A DNA stretch of 64,000 nt from CAIJMU01 sp035530275 (GTDB lineage: Bacteria; Spirochaetota; Spirochaetia; Treponematales; Rectinemataceae), in NCBI GenBank assembly GCA_035530275.1, contig DATKVC010000013.1, forward strand, positions 159,266-223,265. The letters run 5' to 3'. The notes under the pieces are model-generated. The model had not been told where the DNA came from, searched no databases, and worked only from the letters and a program-made list of their open reading frames with translations. The position numbers were made by a program, and so were the translations under genes. Positions 7,182 to 15,899 of the stretch are shown in pieces. Numbering within the stretch: position 1 is the stretch's first letter; each line of letters starts with the position of its first letter.

Positions 7182-9758
7182 ATGAAGAAAATGAAGGCAC
7201 TCATCCTCATCGCCGCCATCGCGGCCGTCGGGTTGAGCGCACAAGTGAAGGGTCCGATCGTCGACAAGATTTTGATCGACGCGAAGACCCAGGAAGACAT
7301 CGCGATCAAGGACGTATCGGCTGGCAAGTCGGATGTTTTCGACTACGGCGTCAGCGGCACCGTCTACAAGGGCTTGCCCGATAGCGTGAAGTCCACTCTC
7401 GACGCCTACACGACGACGGGCTCCCTCTACGAAGACCTCTATATGAACCCCTTCCCGAACGCGGCCCCCTATACGGGAACCATGAAGGACGGGACGGTCG
7501 TCTTCAATCCCTTCGCCATCCGCGAAATCCGCTTCGCGATGAACAACCTCATCAATCGCAAGAAGATCATCGATGAGATTCTGTCCGGCGCGGGCGAACC
7601 CATGTACACGCCCGTCCTCCCCGGTCAGCCCGACATGTCCAAGATCGGCCTTCTCGCCGGCAAGCTCGGCATCACCGCCACCGGCAACGAGACCAAGGCC
7701 CTCGCCGACATCGACGCCGCCATGAAAAAGGCCGCCGCTGCCGATCCGAAGCTCACGAAGTCCTCGGACGGCAAGTGGCTGTACAGCGGCTCCCAGATAG
7801 AGCTCAACTTCCTCATCCGCGTCGACGACCCGAGCGTGCGCGTGCCCGAGGGCAACTACATCGCCGCCGAGATCGAAAAGGCCGGCTTCAAGGTCAACAA
7901 GCTCCTTTACGACCGCGTCAAGTGCTCGTCCATCTGGAACAAGACCGATCCCGCGGAACTCCAGTGGAACATGTATACCGACGCGTGGGGAGGCGGCCAG
8001 GTCTACGCCTTCGACGACGGCCCCGTTTCCTGGATGTACGCTCCCTGGTCTTCCTTCATGCCGGGCGGCGGCAAGGCCGGCTGGTGGAACTACCAGAACG
8101 CCGAGCTCGACTCCCTCACCCAGGACTGCTACAACGGGCGCGTCAAGGACGTCGCGGAATACAACGCCAAGCTGACGAAGGCCGCCAATATCGGCCTCCA
8201 GGACGCTATTCGCGTCTTTATCGCGGCGACGACCTCCTACCAGGTCGCGAACAAGGACCGCTTCGCCTCCCGCATGCTCTGGGACCAAGGCGTCGGCATC
8301 AACAAGTATTCCTTCTACTCCGCCGACGTTAAGCCGGACGCCTCCGGCCCCTTCAAGGGCCAGAAGGTTCTCCGCATGTCCGAGTTCTCCTCCCGCGGCG
8401 CCCTCTTCATGAGCGCCTGGGATCCCATCGGGCCCGACGGCTTCGGCGACACGTACTCTTCGGCCGTCGTCAACAATCTCTCCGACATGGAGGTGATGTA
8501 CAGCCCGATCACCGGCATCCCCTTCCCGGCGACCGCGTCCTGGCTCGACGCCAACGGCAAGTCCACGGTGAAGACCGGCTCCATCGATTTCTCCAAGACG
8601 CCAGCGGTCGGCTCCATCCAGGTTCCCGCCAATGCCGTGCTGTGGAACACCAAAGACCAGAAGTGGGTATCCGGCATCAACTATCTCGACGTCAAGGGCG
8701 ACGGTTCCGAGTACGACTATGTCAAGGTAAGCCCGGCCGACAATAAGGCCTGGTCCGAGGCCACATTCACCTTCAAGTTCGGCAGGTGGCACGACGGCCG
8801 TAACATGGACATCAACGACTACCGCTACGCGATGGCTCGCCCCTACGACCTTTCCTACAAGCATGGGCCGAACGACAAGGTCTACGAGGAAGCCTACGCC
8901 GGCGCCGTCAACCCGAACCTGCCGCGCGTGAGGGGGGTCGTGTTCAACAAGAACAACACCATCACGGTCTATGGCGACGTCAATTACCCGATGGACGAGG
9001 GTACTCTCGCCTCCCTCCTCTGCCCCACCCTCCTGGTGCAGGCCTCCAACTATGGCGACGTTATCCCTTGGCCCATCCATGAGGCCCTGAAGAAGATGGT
9101 CTCCGACGGCTCGAAGTCCGGCACGCAGTGGGTTTTCAACTCGAACGGCGATTTCTCCGAGGTCGACCTCCTCAACGACAAGTGCACCGACGACATCCTC
9201 GCCAAGCTCCAGGACCTCTCCGCCAAGAAATGGGTGCCCGAGTCCCTCGCGGGCTTTGTGACGTCAGCCGAGGCCGTCGCCGCATACGACAAGTCCATCG
9301 CCTTCATCAAGGCGCATGGCCATGCCGTCATCTCCAACGGCGGTTTCATCCTCGACAAGTACGACTCCAAGAACAACACGCTGGTCCTCAACGCCAATCG
9401 CGACTCCAAATATCCCTTCCCGAAGGGTTGGTTCACGAAGCAGCTCTCGACGACCTACCCGCGCATCGATGGCATCAAGGTGGGCACCTTCGCCAAGGGT
9501 CAGGACCTGAAGGTCAGCGTCACGATTTCCGACGTTGCCTTCCCGGCCGGAACGGCGAAGCCGCTCGTCAAGGGAGATGTGAAGGTGACGATCGTCGCCG
9601 ACAAGGAAATCGTCGTCAAGGCGAAGCTCGGGAATTCGGGAACCGCCGAAGCGACCTTCAAGGCCGCCGATCTTTCCGGCCTCAAGATGGGCGCCTCCTA
9701 CCCCGTCATCGTGGAAATCGGCTCGGCGATCGGTTCGGCCAACCTGATCGCCTTCTGA
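7182..9758 (+). CDS. Family 5 (Opp/Dpp) ABC transporter solute-binding protein, unusually long
   Basis: Secreted binding protein for an oligopeptide- or oligosaccharide-type importer. ATG 7182 has AAGGAGGG just upstream and starts a signal peptide (ALILIAAIAAVGLSAQ) without lipobox cysteine. SBP_bac_5 signatures include FNPFAIREIRFAMNNLINR and FKFGRWHDGRNMDINDYRYA. At 858 residues it is far longer than the usual 500-620. The last 100 or so residues (VKVGTFAKGQDLKVSVTI region onward) look like an added beta-rich domain. The genes for two permeases and two ATPases follow. A hairpin after the stop probably protects this part of the mRNA. Substrate unknown; related long binding proteins in Thermotogales and Thermococcales often bind oligosaccharides (general knowledge). 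Confidence 0.85.
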   Translation: MKKMKALILIAAIAAVGLSAQVKGPIVDKILIDAKTQEDIAIKDVSAGKSDVFDYGVSGTVYKGLPDSVKSTLDAYTTTGSLYEDLYMNPFPNAAPYTGTMKDGTVVFNPFAIREIRFAMNNLINRKKIIDEILSGAGEPMYTPVLPGQPDMSKIGLLAGKLGITATGNETKALADIDAAMKKAAAADPKLTKSSDGKWLYSGSQIELNFLIRVDDPSVRVPEGNYIAAEIEKAGFKVNKLLYDRVKCSSIWNKTDPAELQWNMYTDAWGGGQVYAFDDGPVSWMYAPWSSFMPGGGKAGWWNYQNAELDSLTQDCYNGRVKDVAEYNAKLTKAANIGLQDAIRVFIAATTSYQVANKDRFASRMLWDQGVGINKYSFYSADVKPDASGPFKGQKVLRMSEFSSRGALFMSAWDPIGPDGFGDTYSSAVVNNLSDMEVMYSPITGIPFPATASWLDANGKSTVKTGSIDFSKTPAVGSIQVPANAVLWNTKDQKWVSGINYLDVKGDGSEYDYVKVSPADNKAWSEATFTFKFGRWHDGRNMDINDYRYAMARPYDLSYKHGPNDKVYEEAYAGAVNPNLPRVRGVVFNKNNTITVYGDVNYPMDEGTLASLLCPTLLVQASNYGDVIPWPIHEALKKMVSDGSKSGTQWVFNSNGDFSEVDLLNDKCTDDILAKLQDLSAKKWVPESLAGFVTSAEAVAAYDKSIAFIKAHGHAVISNGGFILDKYDSKNNTLVLNANRDSKYPFPKGWFTKQLSTTYPRIDGIKVGTFAKGQDLKVSVTISDVAFPAGTAKPLVKGDVKVTIVADKEIVVKAKLGNSGTAEATFKAADLSGLKMGASYPVIVEIGSAIGSANLIAF

Positions 9759-9783
9759 ACCCGCAGTAAGAAATAGCCATTTC

Positions 9784-9829
9784 GAGGAGGGGAAGCCGTC
9801 GGCGCCATCGCCGGCGGCCTCCCCTCCTC
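9784..9829 (+). promoter_or_regulatory. Intercistronic hairpin between binding protein and oppB
   Basis: The arms 9784-9804 and 9809-9829 form a 21-bp stem (two G-T pairs) with loop CCAT, starting 26 bases after the binding-protein stop. No T-run follows (AATATT), so it is more likely an mRNA 3' protector or partial attenuator than a full terminator. Confidence 0.7.
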
Positions 9830-9989
9830 AATATTAGGACCCCTAGCAGGTCGCCGAAATATTCGAAGCATTTCGACGGCCAGCTAGGTAATTGCTCGAA
9901 ACCCTTGCGCTTTTCTGCGCAATTGCGACATTAAGGTAGGGTAGAAAGAGCCGCCCTCGGCATTTTCTACCCCCTGCTAGGACGAGCCC

Positions 9990-11030
9990 ATGTACTGGAA
10001 ATACGTTATCCGACGGGCGATCTACGGGCTCATGATGTACATCGTCATGATCGCCGTCTACTCGACCCTCTTCAACAGCGTCGCCGACAAGACGATGCGA
10101 GCGCAGATCGACGAGCAGGTCGCCCAGGAATCGCGCACCTGGAAGAACATGACCTCCGATCAGCGCGACCTCCGCCTCACGGAGAGGAAAGCCGAGAAGA
10201 TAAAGCAATATCATCTCGACGATCCCCTCGTCGCGCGGATATTCTACCGTTCCCTCAGAACACTTACCTTCGATTTCGGCAATTCCACCACGATAAAGGC
10301 CTCGAGCGGCGATCGCGCGGTGATCAACATTATCGGGGAGGCCTTGCCCCGCACCATCGTACTCTTCTCGACCGAAGTTCTCGTCGTGACCCTACTCGGC
10401 GTCGCGATGGGGCTCTACGCGGGCAGAAAGCCGAACGGCCTTTTCGATCGGACCGTCTCAACCCTCACGATGATCACCAACGGCTTGCCTTCCTGGTGGC
10501 TCTCGATGCTCGCCATCATGGCCTTCGCCTACAGCGTACCTATCTTCCCGTCGGGAGGGTTGCATGTGAATCCGGCGCCGACGGGCTTCCAGGGATTCCT
10601 GGATTATCTCTGGCATCTCTCCCTTCCCCTCCTCACCCTGTCATTCCTCGGCGTCTGGGGCACTGCCTATCTCGTGCGCAACATCGTGCTCTCCAACCTC
10701 CAGGAAGACTTCGTCATGGCGGCCCGCGCGCGCGGGGTGAGCGAACGCCGGGTACTGTTCGGCCACACTCTCAGGACGTCGATGCCCGCGATCATGACCA
10801 TGGCCATCCTCGGCCTCTTCTCGTCGATCGCCGGCAATATCATAGTCGAGGGAATCTTCAACTGGCCCGGCATCGGGAACCTCTACTTCGAGGCGGTTCA
10901 GCAGAACGACGTCCCGATCCTCATGTCGACCCTCGCGATCGAGACCCTCCTCACCATGGCGGGTTTCATCATTCTCGACGTGATCTACGGCTTGCTCGAT
11001 CCGCGCATCAAGGTAGGAGGCGCCGCATGA
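9990..11030 (+). CDS. oppB: ABC transporter permease, OppB/DppB type
   Basis: The 346-residue inner-membrane permease starts with YWKYVIRRAIYGLMMYIV, the usual N-terminal membrane segment. It carries the BPD_transp_1 core with the EAA-like loop EDFVMAARARGVSERRVLFGHTLR near residues 235-257. A charged external stretch (about residues 35-85) separates the first two membrane segments. ATG 9990 has only a weak ribosome site. It follows the binding-protein gene after 231 bp of mostly non-coding sequence containing a long hairpin, and overlaps oppC by ATGA. It pairs with OppC to form the channel. Confidence 0.88.
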   Translation: MYWKYVIRRAIYGLMMYIVMIAVYSTLFNSVADKTMRAQIDEQVAQESRTWKNMTSDQRDLRLTERKAEKIKQYHLDDPLVARIFYRSLRTLTFDFGNSTTIKASSGDRAVINIIGEALPRTIVLFSTEVLVVTLLGVAMGLYAGRKPNGLFDRTVSTLTMITNGLPSWWLSMLAIMAFAYSVPIFPSGGLHVNPAPTGFQGFLDYLWHLSLPLLTLSFLGVWGTAYLVRNIVLSNLQEDFVMAARARGVSERRVLFGHTLRTSMPAIMTMAILGLFSSIAGNIIVEGIFNWPGIGNLYFEAVQQNDVPILMSTLAIETLLTMAGFIILDVIYGLLDPRIKVGGAA

Positions 11031-12430
11031 ACCTGAAGGACAGCCTCGACTCCCTCCGCGGATTCTGGGAGGAATTCTCCAAGGTGAAGACCGGCCTCGT
11101 GGGGCTCGCAATCCTCATCGTCTTCGTGCTGCTCGGGCTCTTCGGTCAGTGGCTGGTACCCTTCCCCGAGGCGACGAAGCACTGGCTCGATATCACCTAT
11201 TGGGAAGACAACCCCCAGGCGGCTCCTCCCGTGTGGACGAACTGGTTCAGCGCCAAGAAGGGCCCCCCCTCCCTGATACTCACCTCGCCGAAGGTGGAGA
11301 AGACCTCGACGGACAACGGTATGGTCATCCAGACCTCGACCTTCGATTTCAAGGACAATTACGATCTTCCGCCGCGCGACCTCATTGTCCGCCTCGGCGG
11401 GAACGGCCCCATCCCGACGAAGATCGCGATATTCCGCCCTGACGGCTCGGGCGGCGAGATATGGAGGGACCAGCTCCAGCTCTCGCCCGATCAGCCGACC
11501 AGGGTTTCGCTCGCCCATTCCGCGGCCAGCGGCGTCATCGATTTCATTCGGAGCGCGAACGAGAACCTGGCCTTCAGCATGGATCCGACGCTGATCAAGC
11601 CGGTGACACTCATGTTCTCGCAAATCGACCCGGACATGGTGAACAGCCCGAAGCCGATGAAGGGGCCGTACAAGATAGTCGTCACGCAACTCGTTCCCTC
11701 GACCGACTACAAAGCCGACATCCCCACGATCGGCCTCTCGGGATACGTCGCGGGTATCTTGGGCACCGACAAGATGAAGCGGGACATATTCACGGGGATC
11801 ATCCTCGGGATCAAATGGGCACTCATAATCGGCATCCTCACCTCCGTGATATCGGTAGTAGTGGGGGTACTTCTCGGCATAATAGCCGCGTATTTCGGAG
11901 GCGCGGTCGACTGGGTTCTCACGAGGCTCTACGAGCTTATCTACCTCCTCCCGGTCCTCCCCTTCCTCATCGTCGTGTCGGCGATCTTCAAGCCCTCAAT
12001 CTGGACGCTGATACTCCTCATCTGCCTGTTCTTTTGGACGGGCTCCTTCAAGACGGTCTATTCGATGGCCCTGCAGATCAAGGAAGAAACCTTCGTGGAG
12101 GCCTCGAAGGCCCTCGGCTCGGGAAGTTGGCGCATCATTGTCAAGCACATCAGCCCGATCCTCCTCCCCTATTCCTTTGCGTCGATGGCCCTGTCCATTC
12201 CCGCCATCATTGTCTACGAGGCGAGCGTGAGCCTCCTCGGACTCGGCGACTCGACTATCGTGTCCTGGGGCCAGATACTGCAGGCGGCGCTTACGAACGG
12301 CGCGGTCATCAACAATCTTTGGTGGTGGGTCATACCGCCGGGACTCGCCATCGCCCTCATGGGGATGTCTTTCGCCTTCCTCGGGACGGCGCTCGACAAG
12401 ATCCTCCATCCCAAGCTCAAGACCAGGTGA
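11027..12430 (+). CDS. oppC: ABC transporter permease, OppC/DppC type with large external insertion
   Basis: Second permease subunit, 467 residues against about 280-310 for typical OppC. The first membrane segment (TGLVGLAILIVFVLLGLFGQ, residues 22-41) is followed by about 200 residues with no membrane segment. That part is rich in beta-type sequence (PTKIAIFRPDGSGGEIWRDQ). The normal core of five segments follows from about residue 255, with the EAA loop EETFVEASKALGSGSWRIIV. The insertion would lie outside the membrane and may meet the oversized binding protein. The start is the ATG overlapping the oppB stop; a longer frame upstream is a shadow of oppB. Operon context makes the transporter role secure; the function of the insertion is unknown. 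Confidence 0.87.
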   Translation: MNLKDSLDSLRGFWEEFSKVKTGLVGLAILIVFVLLGLFGQWLVPFPEATKHWLDITYWEDNPQAAPPVWTNWFSAKKGPPSLILTSPKVEKTSTDNGMVIQTSTFDFKDNYDLPPRDLIVRLGGNGPIPTKIAIFRPDGSGGEIWRDQLQLSPDQPTRVSLAHSAASGVIDFIRSANENLAFSMDPTLIKPVTLMFSQIDPDMVNSPKPMKGPYKIVVTQLVPSTDYKADIPTIGLSGYVAGILGTDKMKRDIFTGIILGIKWALIIGILTSVISVVVGVLLGIIAAYFGGAVDWVLTRLYELIYLLPVLPFLIVVSAIFKPSIWTLILLICLFFWTGSFKTVYSMALQIKEETFVEASKALGSGSWRIIVKHISPILLPYSFASMALSIPAIIVYEASVSLLGLGDSTIVSWGQILQAALTNGAVINNLWWWVIPPGLAIALMGMSFAFLGTALDKILHPKLKTR

Positions 12431-12435
12431 ACGAG

Positions 12436-13530
12436 ATGAGCGAAACAACCAGCACTGTTAAACCCGTTCTCGAGGTCAAGGATCTCAGGCTCCACTATTT
12501 CACGTCGAAGGGGGCCGTGAAGGCCCTCGACGGCGTCTCCTTCGATCTCATGCCCGGCGAGGCCCTCGGCCTCGTCGGTGAGTCGGGCTGCGGCAAGACC
12601 ACGACGGGGGTCGCCCTCCTCAACATGCCCTCCCCCCCCGGCCGAATCGTCAGCGGCTCCATCGTCATCGACGGCACCGAGATCGTCGGCATGCCCGAGA
12701 ACGAGCTTCGGCGGACCGTCCGATGGTCGAAGATCTCGATGGTCTTCCAGGGCGCGATGAACTGCCTCACTCCGGTCTACACGATCCGCAAACTCATGGT
12801 GGAAACCTGGAAGGAGCACGCTCCCGACGCGAGCTTCGACGCCGCCGCCATCGAGGAGCGAATGCTCAAGTACACGAGACGCGTCGGGCTTCCCGATCAC
12901 GTCCTCGGACGCTATCCTCACGAACTTTCCGGAGGGATGAAGCAACGCGTCGTCATCGCCATGGCCCTTTTCCTCGAGCCCAAACTGATCGTCATGGACG
13001 AACCGACCACGGCCCTCGACGTCATCGTTCAGGCGCAAATCCTCAACCTCATTAAGGAACTCAAGCGCGACCTCGGGCTCTCGTATATCTTCATCACCCA
13101 CGATCTCGCGACCGAGGCGGAAGTGGCAGATCGCATCATGGTGATGTATGCGGGCAAGATGGCCGAGCTCGGCATGAGCGAGCAGATATTCGCCGCCCCC
13201 GATGCCGGCGCCGCCTCGCCCGCGAGCCACGGCTCGCCCGCGACCTACGGCTCGCCCGCGACCTACGGGTCGCGAGGTCCCCTCCATCCTTACACTCAAA
13301 AGCTCCTGGCCTCGACACCATTGTTGCGCAAAAAAGTGAGCGAACTCGCCTTCATTCCCGGCGCCCCTCCGGATCTGATTGCGCCGCCTCCAGGTTGCCG
13401 CTTCGCGCCGCGATGCCCATTTGCCCGCAAGAAATGCAGCGAAGCCGAGCCGCCGGTAGTCGAACTGGAACCGCGGCATCTAGTCGCCTGCTGGAAGGCC
13501 ATGGAGGATCCCGCCTATGCCGTCTCCTGA
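12436..13530 (+). CDS. oppD: ABC transporter ATP-binding protein, OppD type
   Basis: Cytoplasmic ATPase of 364 residues. Walker A GESGCGKTTT is near residue 48, the signature ELSGGMKQR near 158, and Walker B LIVMDEPTTALD just after. The C-terminal oligopeptide/dipeptide domain has the cysteine cluster GCRFAPRCPFARKKC, which binds an iron-sulfur cluster in OppD proteins. Between the ATPase core and this tail, residues 260-279 are a low-complexity insert made of 18-bp tandem repeats (see 13213-13266). ATG 12436 lies 5 bp after the oppC stop; the gene overlaps oppF by 14 bp. Confidence 0.9.
   Translation: MSETTSTVKPVLEVKDLRLHYFTSKGAVKALDGVSFDLMPGEALGLVGESGCGKTTTGVALLNMPSPPGRIVSGSIVIDGTEIVGMPENELRRTVRWSKISMVFQGAMNCLTPVYTIRKLMVETWKEHAPDASFDAAAIEERMLKYTRRVGLPDHVLGRYPHELSGGMKQRVVIAMALFLEPKLIVMDEPTTALDVIVQAQILNLIKELKRDLGLSYIFITHDLATEAEVADRIMVMYAGKMAELGMSEQIFAAPDAGAASPASHGSPATYGSPATYGSRGPLHPYTQKLLASTPLLRKKVSELAFIPGAPPDLIAPPPGCRFAPRCPFARKKCSEAEPPVVELEPRHLVACWKAMEDPAYAVS
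13213..13266 (+). repeat. Three 18-bp tandem repeats inside oppD
   Basis: GGCTCGCCCGCGACCTAC is present twice exactly (13231-13248, 13249-13266), preceded by a near copy at 13213-13230. The repeat is in frame and encodes GSPATY units in the linker before the C-terminal domain, so copy-number change would alter length without frameshift. Confidence 0.9.
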
Positions 13531-14536
13531 AAACAGCCACGCCGGCGCCAAGACGCCGATAGCCCTCGAACTCAAGAATCTCCGCAAGGAATTCCATGTT
13601 CATCGGGGCAAGACCATCATCAAGGCCGTGGACGGGATCAGCTTCAGCTTGAAACGAGGTGAGATCCTCGGTCTCGTCGGCGAATCGGGCTGCGGAAAGA
13701 CCACGACCGGCAAACTCGTGATGCGCCTCCTCAAGCCTTCGAGCGGATCCATCATCGTCGACGGTGAGGACACGACGGCCGAATCGGCCAATTCGAAGGA
13801 AAGCGATTTCGCCTATAGAAGGCGGGTCCAGATGATCTTCCAGGACCCCTACGCCTCGATGAACCCTCATTTCAAGATCCGCGACGTCCTCGAAGAGCCC
13901 CTCCTGATACATAAGGTCGGATCGACGAAGACCGAACGCACTGAAATGATCTCGGAAGTTATGCGGAAGGTAAAGATGACGCCCGTCGAGGAATTCCTCG
14001 ACCGTCATCCGCACATGCTTTCGGGCGGTCAGCGCCAGCGGGTCGCGACGGCGCGAACCCTCATACTCCGACCGGAGATCATCGTGGCCGACGAGCCGGT
14101 ATCGATGATCGACCTATCGACACGAGCGGAAATCCTTCAGCTTATGAAGACCATCCAGCAGGAGATGGAGCTCTCGTTCATCTATATCACCCACGATATT
14201 TCCACGGCCCGCTACTTCACCGACCGCATCGCCGTCATGTACCTGGGCCGCATCGTCGAGATCGGCACGCAGGACGAGGTCATCGACGATCCGAAGCACC
14301 CTTACACGAAGGCCCTCATCCAGGCGGTCTGCGAGCCGGTCTCGGGAAGGGTCGGCATCATGAGGGAACTCGAAATCAAGGGCGAGATTCCCTCGGCGGC
14401 TAATATTCCTTCGGGCTGCCGCTTTCATCCCCGCTGTCCCTACGCCACGAAGGAATGCTCGGAACAGCCCGAGCCCGAATTGATCGACGTCGGTGGCGGG
14501 CATGAGCAGGCTTGCAGAAGGTGGAAGGAAATCTAG
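13517..14536 (+). CDS. oppF: ABC transporter ATP-binding protein, OppF type
   Basis: Second ATPase of the importer, 339 residues. Walker A GESGCGKTTTGK is near residue 55, the Q-loop in VQMIFQDPYASMNPH, the signature MLSGGQRQR near 170, and Walker B IIVADEPVSMID. The C-terminal domain has the cysteines of GCRFHPRCPYATKEC. It pairs with OppD as a heterodimer. The gene starts inside oppD (14-bp overlap) and is the last of the operon, closed by a strong terminator at 14568-14612. Confidence 0.92.
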   Translation: MPSPENSHAGAKTPIALELKNLRKEFHVHRGKTIIKAVDGISFSLKRGEILGLVGESGCGKTTTGKLVMRLLKPSSGSIIVDGEDTTAESANSKESDFAYRRRVQMIFQDPYASMNPHFKIRDVLEEPLLIHKVGSTKTERTEMISEVMRKVKMTPVEEFLDRHPHMLSGGQRQRVATARTLILRPEIIVADEPVSMIDLSTRAEILQLMKTIQQEMELSFIYITHDISTARYFTDRIAVMYLGRIVEIGTQDEVIDDPKHPYTKALIQAVCEPVSGRVGIMRELEIKGEIPSAANIPSGCRFHPRCPYATKECSEQPEPELIDVGGGHEQACRRWKEI

Positions 14537-14567
14537 CCCTTTCTCGGCCCTTCGTTCCATCGCCGCG

Positions 14568-14612
14568 CCGAAGCGTCGCCTGGGTTTGCCAGGTCGACGC
14601 TTCGGTTTTTTT
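14568..14612 (+). terminator. Rho-independent terminator of the opp operon
   Basis: CCGAAGCGTCGCCTGG (14568-14583) pairs with its complement at 14589-14605 with one bulged base, followed by seven T (14606-14612). It isolates the opp operon from the helicase gene downstream. Confidence 0.9.
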
Positions 14613-14648
14613 CTTGATGAACGAGCGAAGCCGGTGCCAATGGCCTCA

Positions 14649-14678
14649 TTGAAGCTTGAAGCCCGCGCATGCGATTAT
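14649..14678 (+). promoter_or_regulatory. Candidate promoter placing transcription start at the helicase ATG
   Basis: TTGAAG (14649-14654), 18-bp spacer, GATTAT (14673-14678). The start site would fall at about 14685, the A of the ATG, which has no Shine-Dalgarno sequence. The opp terminator upstream makes an own promoter necessary. Confidence 0.4.
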
Positions 14679-14684
14679 CGCATC

Positions 14685-15899
14685 ATGAAAGATTTCGCCG
14701 CCCTCGGGCTGCATGCATCGGTGGCCCAGGGCCTCGCCGCCCTCGGATTCGAAGGCCCGACCGAGGTACAGACGAAGGCGATTCCCGCGATCCTCTCCGG
14801 AAAGGACCTCCTCATGGAATCCGAGACCGGCACGGGAAAGACCTTCGCCTACCTTTCCCCGGCCTTCTCCGCCATCGCCGCGCTGCCGGAAAACGCGGCC
14901 AAGGGACCGATTGCCCTTGTCGCCGCGCCGACGCAGGAACTCGCCGTACAGATCGGCCGAGAGGCGGAGAAGCTAGCCACGGCCTCAGGCCTCGATGTCG
15001 AAGTGGCGGTCATCCTGGGCGGCTCGCCGATCGCCAGACAAGAGGTCCAGCTCAAACGCGGACCCCGTCTCATCGTCGGAACCCTCGGACGGCTCGCGGA
15101 CCTCGCCTTCGCGAGAGCCCTGAAGCTCGGCTCGATTCGCTTCCTCGTCCTCGACGAGGCCGATCGACTTTTCGCCAAAGAAACAGAGGAGCTCTGCGGA
15201 CGTCTACTCGAAGCGGCACCCCGCAGCGCCCAACGCATCCTCGCCTCAGCGACCCTGCCGTCGCGAACCAGAACCATAGCAGCTCCTTGGCTCCGCGAAC
15301 CGGTCGTGGTGGATACGGTCTCTACCGCAGTTCTGGGCGGCGATATCGAGCATTGGTGTTTTTATTGCGATTCGCGGAAACGCCTCGATTTCATGCGCCG
15401 ATTCGAGGCCGCGTTGAAGCCGGAGCGTTGCCTCGTCTTTCATTCCAATGCCGCACGCCTCGACAAGCTCCTCGAAACCCTGCAATCCTTCGGCCTTCCT
15501 ATCGCTGCCATCTCCTCCCGCCGCGACAAGGAGGAGAGGAGGGTCGCCCTCGAGCGCTTTTCGAAGGGGGAACTCCGCTATCTCCTCACGAGCGACCTCG
15601 GCGCCCGCGGACTCGACATCGCGGACATAAGCCACGTCGTTTCCCTTGACCTGCCCGAGGAGCCCACGGTGTACATCCACAGGGCGGGGAGGACGGGAAG
15701 GGCGGGGGCGAAGGGCGTGTCGATCGTTTTAGCGGACGCGGTGGAGCTCAAGCGCGCATCCCGCTTCGCGCAGCGCGGCGAATTTGTCTTCAGGACGAAG
15801 GTCCTCCGCGAAGGCACGGTCTTCGAGCCGCCCGTGGAGGAATTCTTCGCCCTGGTCGAGAAATCCGAGGAGGATCGGAGATCCGCGCGCGGCAGATGA
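14685..15899 (+). CDS. DEAD-box RNA helicase, RhlE/CshA-like
   Basis: ATP-dependent RNA helicase core of 404 residues with little C-terminal extension. Visible motifs are the Q motif (GFEGPTEVQTKAIPAIL), motif I (ESETGTGKTFAY), VLDEADRL (DEAD box variant DEAD), SATLPSRT (motif III), and in domain 2 TSDLGARGLDI and HRAGRTGRAG. Such enzymes act in ribosome assembly and RNA decay. ATG 14685 is chosen because it precedes the conserved Q motif by the usual distance; the open frame runs further up through the opp terminator, which cannot be coding here. It overlaps the next gene by ATGA, so the radical SAM protein is cotranscribed. Confidence 0.88.
   Translation: MKDFAALGLHASVAQGLAALGFEGPTEVQTKAIPAILSGKDLLMESETGTGKTFAYLSPAFSAIAALPENAAKGPIALVAAPTQELAVQIGREAEKLATASGLDVEVAVILGGSPIARQEVQLKRGPRLIVGTLGRLADLAFARALKLGSIRFLVLDEADRLFAKETEELCGRLLEAAPRSAQRILASATLPSRTRTIAAPWLREPVVVDTVSTAVLGGDIEHWCFYCDSRKRLDFMRRFEAALKPERCLVFHSNAARLDKLLETLQSFGLPIAAISSRRDKEERRVALERFSKGELRYLLTSDLGARGLDIADISHVVSLDLPEEPTVYIHRAGRTGRAGAKGVSIVLADAVELKRASRFAQRGEFVFRTKVLREGTVFEPPVEEFFALVEKSEEDRRSARGR

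Noticed and set aside
7110..9080. 656-codon minus-strand frame opposite the opp binding protein
   Set aside because: Same mirror effect; the plus-strand gene has promoter, ribosome site and signal peptide.
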